Shown: positions 1 through 8,557 of the stretch, piece after piece
Layout of the letters: every line of letters starts with the position of its first letter
Numbering within the stretch: the first letter of the stretch is position 1
Assembly (NCBI RefSeq): GCF_035552695.1
Contig: NZ_DASZKT010000113.1
Coordinates: 4,522-68,521 of the forward strand
Length of the DNA stretch: 64,000 nt
Reading direction: 5' to 3'
Source of the DNA: Actinospica sp035552695
Lineage (GTDB): Bacteria > Actinomycetota > Actinomycetes > Streptomycetales > Catenulisporaceae
The notes under the pieces: generated by a model
The model's input: the letters and a program-made list of their open reading frames with translations, nothing else
Told to the model about the DNA's origin: nothing
Database searches by the model: none
Made by a program: the position numbers and the translations under genes

Positions 1-1
1 C

Positions 2-3000
2 GGGTACCCGGAGAACTACCCCGGGCAGCCCGGCATGCCGCCGCAGGCCCCGCCGCCGCAGCAGGAGCAGCTGAGCTACAACCGCTACGAGGTGGACGCG
101 CACCTCGACGAGATCGAGGCAGAGCTCACCCGGCTGCGGGAGGAGCGGGACGAGGCGGTCAACCACGCCGAGGACCTGGCCTACCAGATCGAGGTGCTGC
201 GCTCGAAGCTGCACGAGTTCCGGCGCGGCCTGCACCCGCAGTTCAACAACATCTCCGGCCGGGTCGACCAGATGATGCGCAACGCGCAGCAGCAGGCCGA
301 CCAGCTGCGCGCGCAGGCCCAGCAGGAGGCGCAGCGGCTGCACTCCGAGGTGGCCGAGCGCCGGGCGCTGCTCGAGACGGAGCTCGCCGAGCGCAGGCAG
401 GGCGTCGAGGCGCAGGTCAACGAGTCGGTCGCGTGGGCCGAGCGGGTGCGCAGCGAGGCCGACCAGCTGCGGCACCGGGCCATCGAGGAGGCCAGGGCGC
501 AGGCGGCCGAGGAGATCAGGGCCCTGCGTGAGCAGGCGCAGGCCGAGGTGATGCGGGCGCAGGAGTTCGCCAACCAGATCAGGGCCCAGGCACAGGCCGA
601 GGTCGACGCGGGCCTCGCCGAGGCGCGCAAGCGGGTGTCCGACGGCGAGCAGCGGGCGGTGGCGCTGCAGGAGGCCGCGGCGAAGCAGAACGCCTCCGCG
701 TCCACCAGCGCGCAGAAGCTGTTGACGATGGCTCAGACCGAGGCCACCCGGGTGCAGGCGGAGGCCGAGGAGGTCGCCTCCCAGCTGCGCGCCGCCGCCG
801 ACCAGGCCGCGGTGAATCTCAAGGCGGAGTCGACCGCGGAGGCGCGCCGGCAGATCGACGAGGCGACCGCCGAAGCGGCCCGGATAAGGGCCATGGTTCA
901 GGCCGAGACCACCGAGCTGCGTGAGACTACTGAGACGAACGCGGCTCGGTTGCGTGAGTACACAGACAGCGAGTCCACCCGGCGGCTCGCGGTGGCGGAT
1001 CAGGACGCTGCGAGGGCGCGGGCCGAAGCCGAGGCGCGCGCCGCGGAGCTCACCGCCGAGGCGAACGCGACGGCGCTCGCGGTGCGCGAGAGGGCGCGCG
1101 CGGAGGCCGAGCACACCACCCAGAACGCCACCGCGGTCGGGGCCCGGCTGCGCACCGAGGCCGAGCAGGCCGCCGCGAAGCTCCGCGCCGCGGCCGAGGA
1201 GCAGGCCCGGTTGATCGGCGCCGAGGCCGCGTCGCAGGCCGCGACGACGCGCGAGACCGCGGACCTGGCCGCGGCCGAGCGCGAGGAGCAGGCCGCGCGG
1301 GCGTTGGCCGACGCGGCGGCCGAGGCCGAGCGCGCCATCGCCGAGGCCCGCGCGTCGGCGCAGGCGCTGAGCGACGACGCCGCCGCGGATCTGGAGCACC
1401 GGCAGAACGAGACCGCGCGGCTGCGCGAGGAGGCCGGGCAGCTGCACACCGACGCGCAGCGGCTGCAGGGCGAGGCCGCGGGCCTGCACGAGGAGGCCTC
1501 GGGCGCGCACGGCGTGGCCACCGCCGCGGCGAAGGAGATCACCGACCAGGCGTCGGCCGAGGCGACCGCGCGGCTCGAGGCGGCGCGGGCGGAGGCCGAG
1601 CGGCTCGTCAACGAGTCGACCGAGGCGGCCGAGTCGCTGCGGGTCACCACCCAGACGGCGGCCGACAAGCTGGCCGCGGAGTCCACCGCCAAGGCGACGA
1701 AGCTGGTCGAAGAGGCGAGCGCCGCCGCGGAGAAGGCCATAGAGGACGCCCGGGCGGCGGCGAACACGCTGCGCTCGGAGGCCGAGGCCGACGCGGCCAA
1801 GCAGCGTCGGGACGCCGCCGAGGAAGCCGACAAGATCCGCACGGACACCGAGGCCGGCGCGGAGACCATGCGCGACGCCGCGCGCAAGGAGGTCGCGGCG
1901 CTCCGCGCGAAGAACGAGGAGCAGATCGCGGCCAAGACGGCCGAGGCCGAGCGCACGGCGACCGAGAAGCTCGCCGAGGCGCAGCGCTCCGCCGACGCGC
2001 TCAAGCAGACCGCGGTGGCCGAGGGCGACACCCTGCGCGAGGCCGCGAAGGCGGAGGCCGCGCGGCTGCGCGAGCAGGCCGAGGCGGACGCGGGGTCGAT
2101 CCGGGCCCGCGCCGAAGGGATGATCTCCTCCGCGCAGCAGGAGGCCGCGACGGTCAAGGCCGAGGCGGAGACCGCCGCGCTGACACTGAAGCAGCAGGCT
2201 GACAAGGCGCTCGCCGACGCCCGCGCGGACGGCGAGCGTTCGCTGGGCGAGGCCAGGACCGAGGCGCAGCGGCTGCGCGAGGAGGCGGCGGCCGAGACCA
2301 AGGCGCTGCGGGACAAGGCGGACGCGGACACCACCGCGCTGCGCGAGCGGACCGACGCCGAGACGGCCGAGCAGCGCGCCAAGGCCGCCGAGGACGCGCG
2401 GCGGATGCGGGACGAGGCCAAGGCCGAGGCGACCCGGCTGCGCGAGGACGCCATGTCGGTCGCCGCCAAGGCCAAGGTCGACGCGGAGAAGCTCACCAAG
2501 GACACGATCCGGGAGAACGCGGAGGCCATCCAGGCCGCGCGGGACGAGGTGGGCAGGATCCGGGCCAGTGCGGACGGCGTGCTGGAGAACGCCAAGAAGC
2601 AGGCCGAGGAGAAGCTCGAGGACGCCCGTCGGCGCGCCGAGAAGGCCGTGGACGACGCGAGCGCCGCCGCCGAGCAGTCCCGCAAGCAGGCCATGGAGAA
2701 GCTCACCAGGGCCGGCAGCGAGGCGGACGAACTGGTCGTCACCGCGCGTCAGGAGGCTGCGAAGATCGCCGCGGGCGCCGCGGCGAACGCGGAGAACTCC
2801 AGGGCCGAGGCGCGCTCCGCGGCGGACAAGATCACCGCCGACGCGCGCGCGGAGGTGGACCGGATCCGGGCGGGCGCCGAGGGCATCACGGACAAGGCGC
2901 AGGCGGACGCGACCAAGCTGCTCACCGACACCCGGGCGCAGGCCGAGCGGCTCGGCTCGGACGCGAGCGCGCAGGCCGACCGGACCACCGGGGACGCCAG

Positions 3001-3436
3001 GAAGAAGGCCGCCGACACGCTGCAGACCGCGGCGCGGCAGGCGGACGAGCTCGTCGCGCAGGCGCGCCGGGAGCTCGAGGACGCGCGCAAGGAGGCGGCC
3101 AAGACGCTCGCCGAGGCGCACGCGGGCGCGGACAAGCTGCGCAACACCGTCGCCGACCAGGTGGCGACCGCGCAGCGGGAGGCGCAGCGGCTGCGGCAGG
3201 AGGCCGCGGCCGAGACCTCCGCGCTCAAGGCCTCGGCGGAGAAGGCCGCCGACGCCATGGTGGCCAAGGCCAGGACCGAGGCCGACAAGTCCAAGGCCGA
3301 GGCGCAGCGCGACGTCGACGCCATGATCCGGCGCCGGGACGCGATCACCGACGAGATGGCCCGGGTGCAGGGCGTGCTGGACGCGCTCACCGGTCCGCTG
3401 CCCGGGTTCTCGGCCGACACACCGAAGAAGCAGTAG
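2..3436 (+). CDS. scy: Scy-type coiled-coil polarity protein (5' end outside window)
   Basis: Very long coiled-coil protein, at least 1,144 residues here. The frame is open to the left edge, so the first Met at 35 is probably internal; the residues before it are Pro/Gly/Tyr-rich. After this disordered stretch comes a short DivIVA-like helical segment (NRYEVDAHLDEIEAEL) and then an almost unbroken Ala/Glu/Arg-rich heptad/hendecad rod to the C-terminus. In Streptomyces, Scy scaffolds the tip polarisome, binding DivIVA and FilP and steering branch placement and apical growth. The segment AEDLAYQIEVLRSKLHE and the ELAERRQ/VAWAER stretch closely match the Scy N-terminus as I remember it, and the next gene is filP, the conserved Scy partner. 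Length is close to the roughly 1,300 residues of Streptomyces Scy. The long ORFs on the opposite strand are composition shadows. An SMC-like protein is unlikely because there is no ATPase head. Confidence 0.9.
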   Translation, partial: GYPENYPGQPGMPPQAPPPQQEQLSYNRYEVDAHLDEIEAELTRLREERDEAVNHAEDLAYQIEVLRSKLHEFRRGLHPQFNNISGRVDQMMRNAQQQADQLRAQAQQEAQRLHSEVAERRALLETELAERRQGVEAQVNESVAWAERVRSEADQLRHRAIEEARAQAAEEIRALREQAQAEVMRAQEFANQIRAQAQAEVDAGLAEARKRVSDGEQRAVALQEAAAKQNASASTSAQKLLTMAQTEATRVQAEAEEVASQLRAAADQAAVNLKAESTAEARRQIDEATAEAARIRAMVQAETTELRETTETNAARLREYTDSESTRRLAVADQDAARARAEAEARAAELTAEANATALAVRERARAEAEHTTQNATAVGARLRTEAEQAAAKLRAAAEEQARLIGAEAASQAATTRETADLAAAEREEQAARALADAAAEAERAIAEARASAQALSDDAAADLEHRQNETARLREEAGQLHTDAQRLQGEAAGLHEEASGAHGVATAAAKEITDQASAEATARLEAARAEAERLVNESTEAAESLRVTTQTAADKLAAESTAKATKLVEEASAAAEKAIEDARAAANTLRSEAEADAAKQRRDAAEEADKIRTDTEAGAETMRDAARKEVAALRAKNEEQIAAKTAEAERTATEKLAEAQRSADALKQTAVAEGDTLREAAKAEAARLREQAEADAGSIRARAEGMISSAQQEAATVKAEAETAALTLKQQADKALADARADGERSLGEARTEAQRLREEAAAETKALRDKADADTTALRERTDAETAEQRAKAAEDARRMRDEAKAEATRLREDAMSVAAKAKVDAEKLTKDTIRENAEAIQAARDEVGRIRASADGVLENAKKQAEEKLEDARRRAEKAVDDASAAAEQSRKQAMEKLTRAGSEADELVVTARQEAAKIAAGAAANAENSRAEARSAADKITADARAEVDRIRAGAEGITDKAQADATKLLTDTRAQAERLGSDASAQADRTTGDARKKAADTLQTAARQADELVAQARRELEDARKEAAKTLAEAHAGADKLRNTVADQVATAQREAQRLRQEAAAETSALKASAEKAADAMVAKARTEADKSKAEAQRDVDAMIRRRDAITDEMARVQGVLDALTGPLPGFSADTPKKQ

Positions 3437-3750
3437 CGTCGCGAGCCTGCTGGGACGGAGGACGCGCACGTGTATCGCGAACGTGTAACAGTACGAAGGA
3501 CCGGGAGGTCGATGGGTTCCACTGAGTCGACCGACAGATAATGTGATGACGCTGCGGCGCCACTCCTCCAGGTGGGATGCCGACGCGAATCCGCTCGACG
3601 CGTACACACCAGGCTCGGAATCGTGACAGGATTGCCCGAGACCTCCCACGACGTACGCCGCTAGACCAGACACTGTGCCGACAGCCGTACCGCCGGGCCA
3701 GCCGAAAGATTCGACCTACCCTCGACGGTCAAGTCAGAGACGGAAAGTAG
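3437..3750. other. scy-filP intergenic region
   Basis: About 310 bases without a convincing gene. It is long enough for filP to have its own promoter in addition to readthrough from scy. The last bases before filP read ACGGAAAG, a weak ribosome binding site. I see no strong terminator hairpin and no clear sigma-70 hexamer pair. Confidence 0.5.
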
Positions 3751-4704
3751 ATGAGCGAGACCACCTCTCCCCTCGGCCTCGAAGTCGTTCGCAGGGGCTA
3801 CGACGTCGCCCAGACGAACGAGCGTGTCACGAAGCTGACCACGGAGCGAGACACCGCGCACACGCGGGTGTCGGCGCTGGAGAAGCGGATCGAGGAGCTC
3901 CACCTGGAGAACCAGTCCGTGCAGGCCCAGCTGTCCGACTCCGAACCCTCCTACGCCGGTCTCGGCGCCCGGGTCGAGAAGATCCTGCGCCTGGCCGAGG
4001 AGGAGGCGAAGGACCTTCGCGAGGAGGCCCGCCGCGCCGCCGACCAGCACCGCGAGCTGGCCGAGCAGGCCGCCGCGCAGGTGCGCACCGACGCCGAGAA
4101 CTACGGCAAGGAAGTCCGTGCCAAGGCCGAGGCCGAGGGCGTGCGGACGAACGAGCGCGCCAAGGAGGAGGCGAACCAGACCCGCGCGGACGCGGCCAAG
4201 GACGCCGCCGCCAAGCGGGCCGAGGCCGAGGCGCACTACGAGGAGATCCGGGCGTCGGCCGCGGCCGCCGCGACCGACTTCGAGACCAAGCTCGCCAAGC
4301 GGCGCGAGCAGTCCGAGCGCGACCTGGCTGCGCGTCAGGCCAAGGCCGAGAAGCACCTGGCCGAGGTCGAGACCCGCAGCGAGCAGATCCGCCTCGAGGC
4401 CGAGAAGATGCGCACCGACGCCGAGCGCCGCGCGCGTCAGACCATTGAGACCGCGCAGCGCCAGGCGGACGACATCATCGCCGACGCCCGGGCCAAGACC
4501 GACCGGATCCGCTCGGAGGCCGAGCGCGAGCTGGCGGCCCTGACGCACCGCCGCGACTCGATCAACGCCCAGCTGCACAACGTGCGCGAGATGCTCGCCA
4601 CGCTCACCGGCGGCGCCGCGGGCGGCGCCCTGGCCGGCCTGATGGGCGGCGGCGTCGGCACCGACGACAACGCCGACGACTCCGTTCCGGCGCAGTCCCG
4701 GTAG
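3751..4704 (+). CDS. filP: FilP-type coiled-coil cytoskeletal protein
   Basis: 317-residue intermediate-filament-like protein. The N-terminus (about residues 1-60, with LEVVRRGYDVAQTNERV) has the DivIVA-like pattern seen at the start of Streptomyces FilP. A continuous Ala/Glu/Arg/Lys-rich coiled coil follows to about residue 280, then a Gly/Ala-rich tail (GGAAGGALAGLMGGG). FilP forms filaments that stiffen the hypha near the tip and interacts with Scy and DivIVA. Length matches the family (about 310 aa) and the scy-filP order is conserved with Streptomyces. The start follows a weak AGACGGAAAG ribosome binding site, and the next residues fit the family start. Transcription probably ends at the strong hairpin 50 bases downstream. 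Confidence 0.92.
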   Translation: MSETTSPLGLEVVRRGYDVAQTNERVTKLTTERDTAHTRVSALEKRIEELHLENQSVQAQLSDSEPSYAGLGARVEKILRLAEEEAKDLREEARRAADQHRELAEQAAAQVRTDAENYGKEVRAKAEAEGVRTNERAKEEANQTRADAAKDAAAKRAEAEAHYEEIRASAAAAATDFETKLAKRREQSERDLAARQAKAEKHLAEVETRSEQIRLEAEKMRTDAERRARQTIETAQRQADDIIADARAKTDRIRSEAERELAALTHRRDSINAQLHNVREMLATLTGGAAGGALAGLMGGGVGTDDNADDSVPAQSR

Positions 4705-4751
4705 GCTCACGCGGTCGTCGATCCCGGCGGTTCGGTTCGACCGTACGACTG

Positions 4752-4793
4752 CGAGGATCCCCTGGGTGGACGCGTCCGCCCAGGGGATCCTCG
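4752..4793 (+). terminator. hairpin terminator after filP
   Basis: Two 21-base arms (4752-4772 and 4773-4793) pair almost perfectly with one G-T wobble and essentially no loop spacer, so the tip must open. There is no long T run, as is common for actinomycete terminators. It separates filP from the next gene on the same strand. Confidence 0.75.
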
Positions 4794-4843
4794 TCGTTCC
4801 CGGGTCGGCCACCCCGCTCCCGCCCCGCCCGGCTTCTCCCCTT

Positions 4844-4849
4844 TATGCT
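4844..4849 (+). promoter_or_regulatory. -10 element, probable leaderless promoter
   Basis: TATGCT lies eight bases before the ATG at 4858, so transcription would begin at or within about two bases of the start codon. No purine-rich ribosome binding site precedes the ATG, which supports a leaderless mRNA. No good -35 hexamer is visible. Confidence 0.5.
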
Positions 4850-4857
4850 CTTGAACC

Positions 4858-5988
4858 ATGGAGGAGGCCGAGACCCAGCAGGCGACGCGGAGCACGAGCG
4901 CGGCTCCCGCCGCGGTGACCGCCCCGGCCGAGCCTCCGTCCCCCCGGCGGCGCGGGCTGCCCTTCCGCCGCTCGCACCCGTACTACATAGGGTTCGTCGG
5001 CGGCCTCGGCGTCATCGTCTGCTACTACCTGGCCCAGGCCCTGCTCGTCGTCACCACCGAGCTGATCCTGATCCTCATCGCGCTGCTGATCGCCGTCGGG
5101 CTGAACCCGCTCGTCGAGAAGCTCACCGCCCGCGGCATGCGGCGCGGCTTCGCGGTGCTGATCGTCGCGGGCGGCGGGCTGCTGCTGATCGCCGCGTTCA
5201 TCACCGCGATCGCGCAGCCGCTGGCCACCCAGACCAGCGGCCTGATCGGCTCGATGCCGCAGCGGCTCGAGAACCTGGAGCGCAACGGCACGATCGCCAA
5301 CCTGGACCAGCGCTACAACGTCGTCGGTCGGCTGCAGACGATGTTCTCCGGGGCGGACACGGCGCAGGTGATCGCGGGCAGCATCCTGGGCTTCGGCGAG
5401 TTCCTCATCACCTCGATCTTCGAGACCTTCACGGTGCTCGTGATGACGATCTACTTCCTCAGCTCCCTGCCGGCCATCCGCACCGCGACGCTGCGCTTCG
5501 TCCCCGCGTCGCGCCGCTCGCGCGTGGCGCTGCTGTCCGAGGGCGTGCTGGACCGGATGGGCGGCTACGTCTCCGGCGCCGCCACCGTCGCCGCGCTCGC
5601 CGGTCTCGCCGCGTTCCTGATGCTGGGCGTGCTCCAGGTGGAGTTCCTGCTGCCGCTCGCCCTGCTGATCGCGCTCACGGACCTGATCCCCTTGGTGGGC
5701 GCGACGATCGGCGCCCTCGTCGTGACCATCATCGTGTTCCTCGACTCCCCCGCGAAGGCGCTGGCCGCGGCCGTGTTCTTCGTCGTCTACCAGCAGTTCG
5801 AGAACTTCGTCATCTACCCGCGGGTGATGTCCCGCTCGGTCGACGTGCCGCCGATGGTCGCGGTGATAGCGGCCCTGATCGGCGCCGCGCTGCTCGGCGT
5901 CGTCGGCGCGCTGCTCGCGATCCCGCTGGCCGCCGGCGCGATATATCTTTTCCGCGAGGTTGTCCAGCCGCGTCAGGACTCGATGTAG
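4858..5988 (+). CDS. AI-2E family (PF01594-like) membrane protein
   Basis: 376-residue polytopic membrane protein of the AI-2E/PerM superfamily. Residues 1-45 are a charged, proline-rich cytoplasmic leader. Hydrophobic segments follow at roughly 45-65, 65-85 and 95-120, then a periplasm-facing helical region with QTSGLIGSMPQRLENLERNG around 130-150. A C-terminal block of transmembrane helices contains the family signature around LIALTDLIPLVGATIG and FVVYQQFENFVIYPRVM. Family members have been linked to export of autoinducer-2 or other small molecules, or to Na+/H+ antiport; the substrate cannot be read from sequence. The start looks leaderless. No partner genes suggest a pathway. Confidence 0.88.
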   Translation: MEEAETQQATRSTSAAPAAVTAPAEPPSPRRRGLPFRRSHPYYIGFVGGLGVIVCYYLAQALLVVTTELILILIALLIAVGLNPLVEKLTARGMRRGFAVLIVAGGGLLLIAAFITAIAQPLATQTSGLIGSMPQRLENLERNGTIANLDQRYNVVGRLQTMFSGADTAQVIAGSILGFGEFLITSIFETFTVLVMTIYFLSSLPAIRTATLRFVPASRRSRVALLSEGVLDRMGGYVSGAATVAALAGLAAFLMLGVLQVEFLLPLALLIALTDLIPLVGATIGALVVTIIVFLDSPAKALAAAVFFVVYQQFENFVIYPRVMSRSVDVPPMVAVIAALIGAALLGVVGALLAIPLAAGAIYLFREVVQPRQDSM

Positions 5989-6369
5989 CCCGCACGCCCG
6001 TGACGTGGCCGAAGAGCGCGCGACGGCCGAGGGTAAAGCGGATTAAAAGGCTGTTTCAGACCCAGGTAATGAACCCTCCCGGCTTCTTTCGGGCCCGCGC
6101 CTGTGATTAGGTAAGGACCGGTGGGGCTGAAACGACGCCGCAGTCGAGTGCGGCGCAGCCCGCGTGCCTCGGGATGGCGACCTCGGCCTGCCCGGCGGAT
6201 GTGCTCAGGCACCCGCGGGGCAGGCCGCGCTGTTCGGAGCCGCTCGGAAAGCGCACGCAGCGAAGAGTCCTGCCATAGGCGGCTGCCCGGCGCGCTGCGG
6301 ATTCGCTACAGTGGAGAGAAATAAGGGCGACGTGAACGCAGGCTGCGCGGGGAAGGCGGGGCGGGAACC
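5989..6369. other. intergenic region upstream of the type VII module
   Basis: About 380 bases with no credible coding sequence; the short Arg-rich reading frames look like composition noise. It must hold the promoter of the downstream secretion module. A TACAGT hexamer at 6306-6311 could be a -10, without a recognisable -35. Confidence 0.4.
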
Positions 6370-6978
6370 ATGAGCGGAGCGGGGTCAGCCTACGCGGCAG
6401 AGATCGGTGCTTTGCAGGCGTACCAGAAACAGATCCTCACCACGCTGGACGGGCTGATGGCCGGGAACGCGGCCCTGCTGGCCGTGGAGGCGGTGACCTC
6501 GACCTTCGGCGGGGTGGGGGCCAACAACGGCCTCGGCACCTTCGACGAGGCCTCCCAGCTCAGCACCACGTACAACAACGTGATGCAGACCATGATGACC
6601 AACTTCAAGGAGATCACCGAGCTGGTCACGGCGATGTCGAACGCCCTCGGCAAGAGCGCGTCGAGCTACCTGGAGACCGAGCAGAAGATCACGGACTCCT
6701 TCAACAATATCGTGAAGAAGTACGAGGCCCAGTCCGGCGGATTCTCCACCCCCGGCAGCTCGACCTCGACCGCGCCGGCCCCCGCGTACGGCCAGTCCGG
6801 CACCGGCAACGCGTACTACACGGCCACCACCGCGAGCACGCCGAGCACGTCCACCACGACGACGCAGACGCAGACCTCGACGACGTCGAACACCCCGTCG
6901 AGCACCGGCACCAACTCGGGCTCGATCTCGCAGGACAACAACGCGAACTCGTCCAACAACACCAGTAGTGAAGAGTAG
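6370..6978 (+). CDS. putative type VII secretion substrate, EspC/PE-like
   Basis: 202-residue protein. Residues 5-120 are predicted helical and polar, with no signal peptide, ending in SSYLETEQKI. This contains a YxxxE motif (Y100, E104) matching the general YxxxD/E export signal of mycobacterial ESX substrates. Residues 125-202 are low-complexity Ser/Thr/Asn/Gln/Gly, as in many actinobacterial T7SS effectors. There is no WxG motif, so it is not a classical WXG100 protein; it could be the partner of the WSG-containing protein encoded next. The gene is 21 bases upstream of that protein and in the same operon as a mycosin. Specific function is unknown; assignment rests on the motif and neighbours. 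Confidence 0.6.
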   Translation: MSGAGSAYAAEIGALQAYQKQILTTLDGLMAGNAALLAVEAVTSTFGGVGANNGLGTFDEASQLSTTYNNVMQTMMTNFKEITELVTAMSNALGKSASSYLETEQKITDSFNNIVKKYEAQSGGFSTPGSSTSTAPAPAYGQSGTGNAYYTATTASTPSTSTTTTQTQTSTTSNTPSSTGTNSGSISQDNNANSSNNTSSEE

Positions 6979-6999
6979 GCCTGGGGGAGGCAGCAGATC

Positions 7000-8487
7000 A
7001 TGACCGACTACGGCTCCATGTCCCACCAGCAGCTGTACGACTTCGTCCAATCCGGATCCGCCGGCGACGTCGAGAGCGCCGCGACCCTGAACGCCAACCA
7101 CGCCAAATCGGTGACCGAGGCGACGGACGACCTGCAGAAGACGCTGACCAACATCCAGTCCTCCTGGTCCGGCGCGGCCGCCGACCAGTTCAGCCAGCAG
7201 GCCATGGCCCTCGTCCAGCAGATGCAGCAGCACGCGCAGACCGCGGACAACACCCACACCTGGATGAACTACGCGGGCCAATCCCTCGGCTGGGCCCAGC
7301 AGAACATCCCGAGCCCGCCCAGCCAGGCCGAGCAGGACCTCGCCGCCATCAACAGCAACCCCGTCTCGGAATGGGGCCTCGGCGTCCTGACCGACGGAGC
7401 CTCGTACCTCGCCTCCAAGGCGGCCACGGACGACATCACCAAGAAGAAGGCCGCCGCGACCTCGGTGATGACGCAGCTGGCATCGGCGTACAGCACGGCG
7501 AATTCGCATCTGACCGCGAGCCATGACCCGATCGACGGCGGCTCTGACGGCAACAACGGCAGCGGAACCGACCCCAACGGCAACAAGACCGGCAACGGTA
7601 GTTCGTCGAACGGATCGGGAGGCGGCGGTTCCGGCGCCGCCATGATCATGCCGATGCCCATGGCCATGCCGATGAGCAACTCCGGTAGTGGGAGCGAGGG
7701 CGCCAGCGCGCGAATATCGACCGGAAGCTACGGGACCGGCTCGAGTTCCTCGGGCAGCGGTAGCGGAATCTCGGGCTCAGGCGTGACCGACACTCATCTG
7801 CCCACGTCGACGGTTACCTCGGGCATGGGCGACCTGCCCACGTCGGGCGTCCCCAACACCACGCCTAACAGCGTCACCAACTTCGGCAGTGGGAACACAG
7901 GCGGCAGTGGGTACACCGGCGGCGGGATTCCCGGCATGGGCAGTCCAGGCGGCGTGAGCGAATTCGGCGGCGGCGGCGGTGGCGGTGGCACGGCCGGACT
8001 GACCGAGGGCGAAGGCGGGGTCGGCGGCTCAAGCCGATTCGGCTCCGGAAAGCTCGGCGGCTTGGGCGGCGGCAGCCTCAGCGAGAAGGGCGCGGGCGGC
8101 TTCGGCTCGACCGGCCTCGGGGGCGGAGGAGGCGCAGGCGGCTACGGCGGCAGCGGCGCTGGACGCAACTCCGCTCTCAGCGGCGGTACCGGCACCGGCG
8201 AACTCGGCCAGGAAGCCGGAGGCACCGGCACCGGCACGCAGACCGGTTCGGGCACGGACTCGGCCGCCGGGACGAGCGCCGCCGCCGCGGCCGGTGAGGC
8301 TGAAGGCGCGAACTCCAGCCAGAACAACATGATGGGCGGCGGCATGGGCGGAATGGGCCGCGGCGGCGGGGGCGGCGGTGGCCAGGGCGAACGCGGCGGT
8401 CGCGCCAGTTGGCTCAAGGAAGACCCGGACTACTGGTACGGCGACAAGATGAAGGACGCCGCTCCGCCCGGAGGCGTCATCGAATAG
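7000..8487 (+). CDS. WXG/PPE-like type VII secretion protein with Gly-rich tail
   Basis: 495-residue protein. The N-terminal region (about 1-110) is a helical hairpin with SSWSG at 55-58, a WxG turn as in WXG100/PPE proteins, followed by Gln-rich helices. Residues 190-460 are low-complexity Gly/Ser/Asn/Thr, with a Met/Pro patch near 215-225. The C-terminus has the motif SWLKEDPDYWYGD and ends PPGGVIE, resembling the WLxEDxDxW...APPVIG tail I recall in actinobacterial PPE-like proteins. A clear GGGGGAGG ribosome binding site precedes the ATG. Likely secreted or surface-attached, perhaps as a heterodimer with the preceding product and processed by the following mycosin. Confidence 0.65.
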   Translation: MTDYGSMSHQQLYDFVQSGSAGDVESAATLNANHAKSVTEATDDLQKTLTNIQSSWSGAAADQFSQQAMALVQQMQQHAQTADNTHTWMNYAGQSLGWAQQNIPSPPSQAEQDLAAINSNPVSEWGLGVLTDGASYLASKAATDDITKKKAAATSVMTQLASAYSTANSHLTASHDPIDGGSDGNNGSGTDPNGNKTGNGSSSNGSGGGGSGAAMIMPMPMAMPMSNSGSGSEGASARISTGSYGTGSSSSGSGSGISGSGVTDTHLPTSTVTSGMGDLPTSGVPNTTPNSVTNFGSGNTGGSGYTGGGIPGMGSPGGVSEFGGGGGGGGTAGLTEGEGGVGGSSRFGSGKLGGLGGGSLSEKGAGGFGSTGLGGGGGAGGYGGSGAGRNSALSGGTGTGELGQEAGGTGTGTQTGSGTDSAAGTSAAAAAGEAEGANSSQNNMMGGGMGGMGRGGGGGGGQGERGGRASWLKEDPDYWYGDKMKDAAPPGGVIE

Positions 8488-8557
8488 CGCGTCGCGCTAG
8501 CCTGGTCCGGGTATGGCATGGGCGACATTGACGTACTGGGGCGCAGGGGAGCAGCGG

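Noticed and set aside
1000..2742. 580-residue open frame antisense to scy
   Set aside because: Ser/Ala/Arg-rich translation mirrors the repetitive coiled-coil codons on the plus strand. No domain, no ribosome binding site. It is a composition shadow.
8513..8557. Upstream ATG for the mycosin gene
   Set aside because: It would add 15 residues before the signal peptide and has no ribosome binding site, whereas the ATG at 8558 has GGGGAG and begins the signal peptide.
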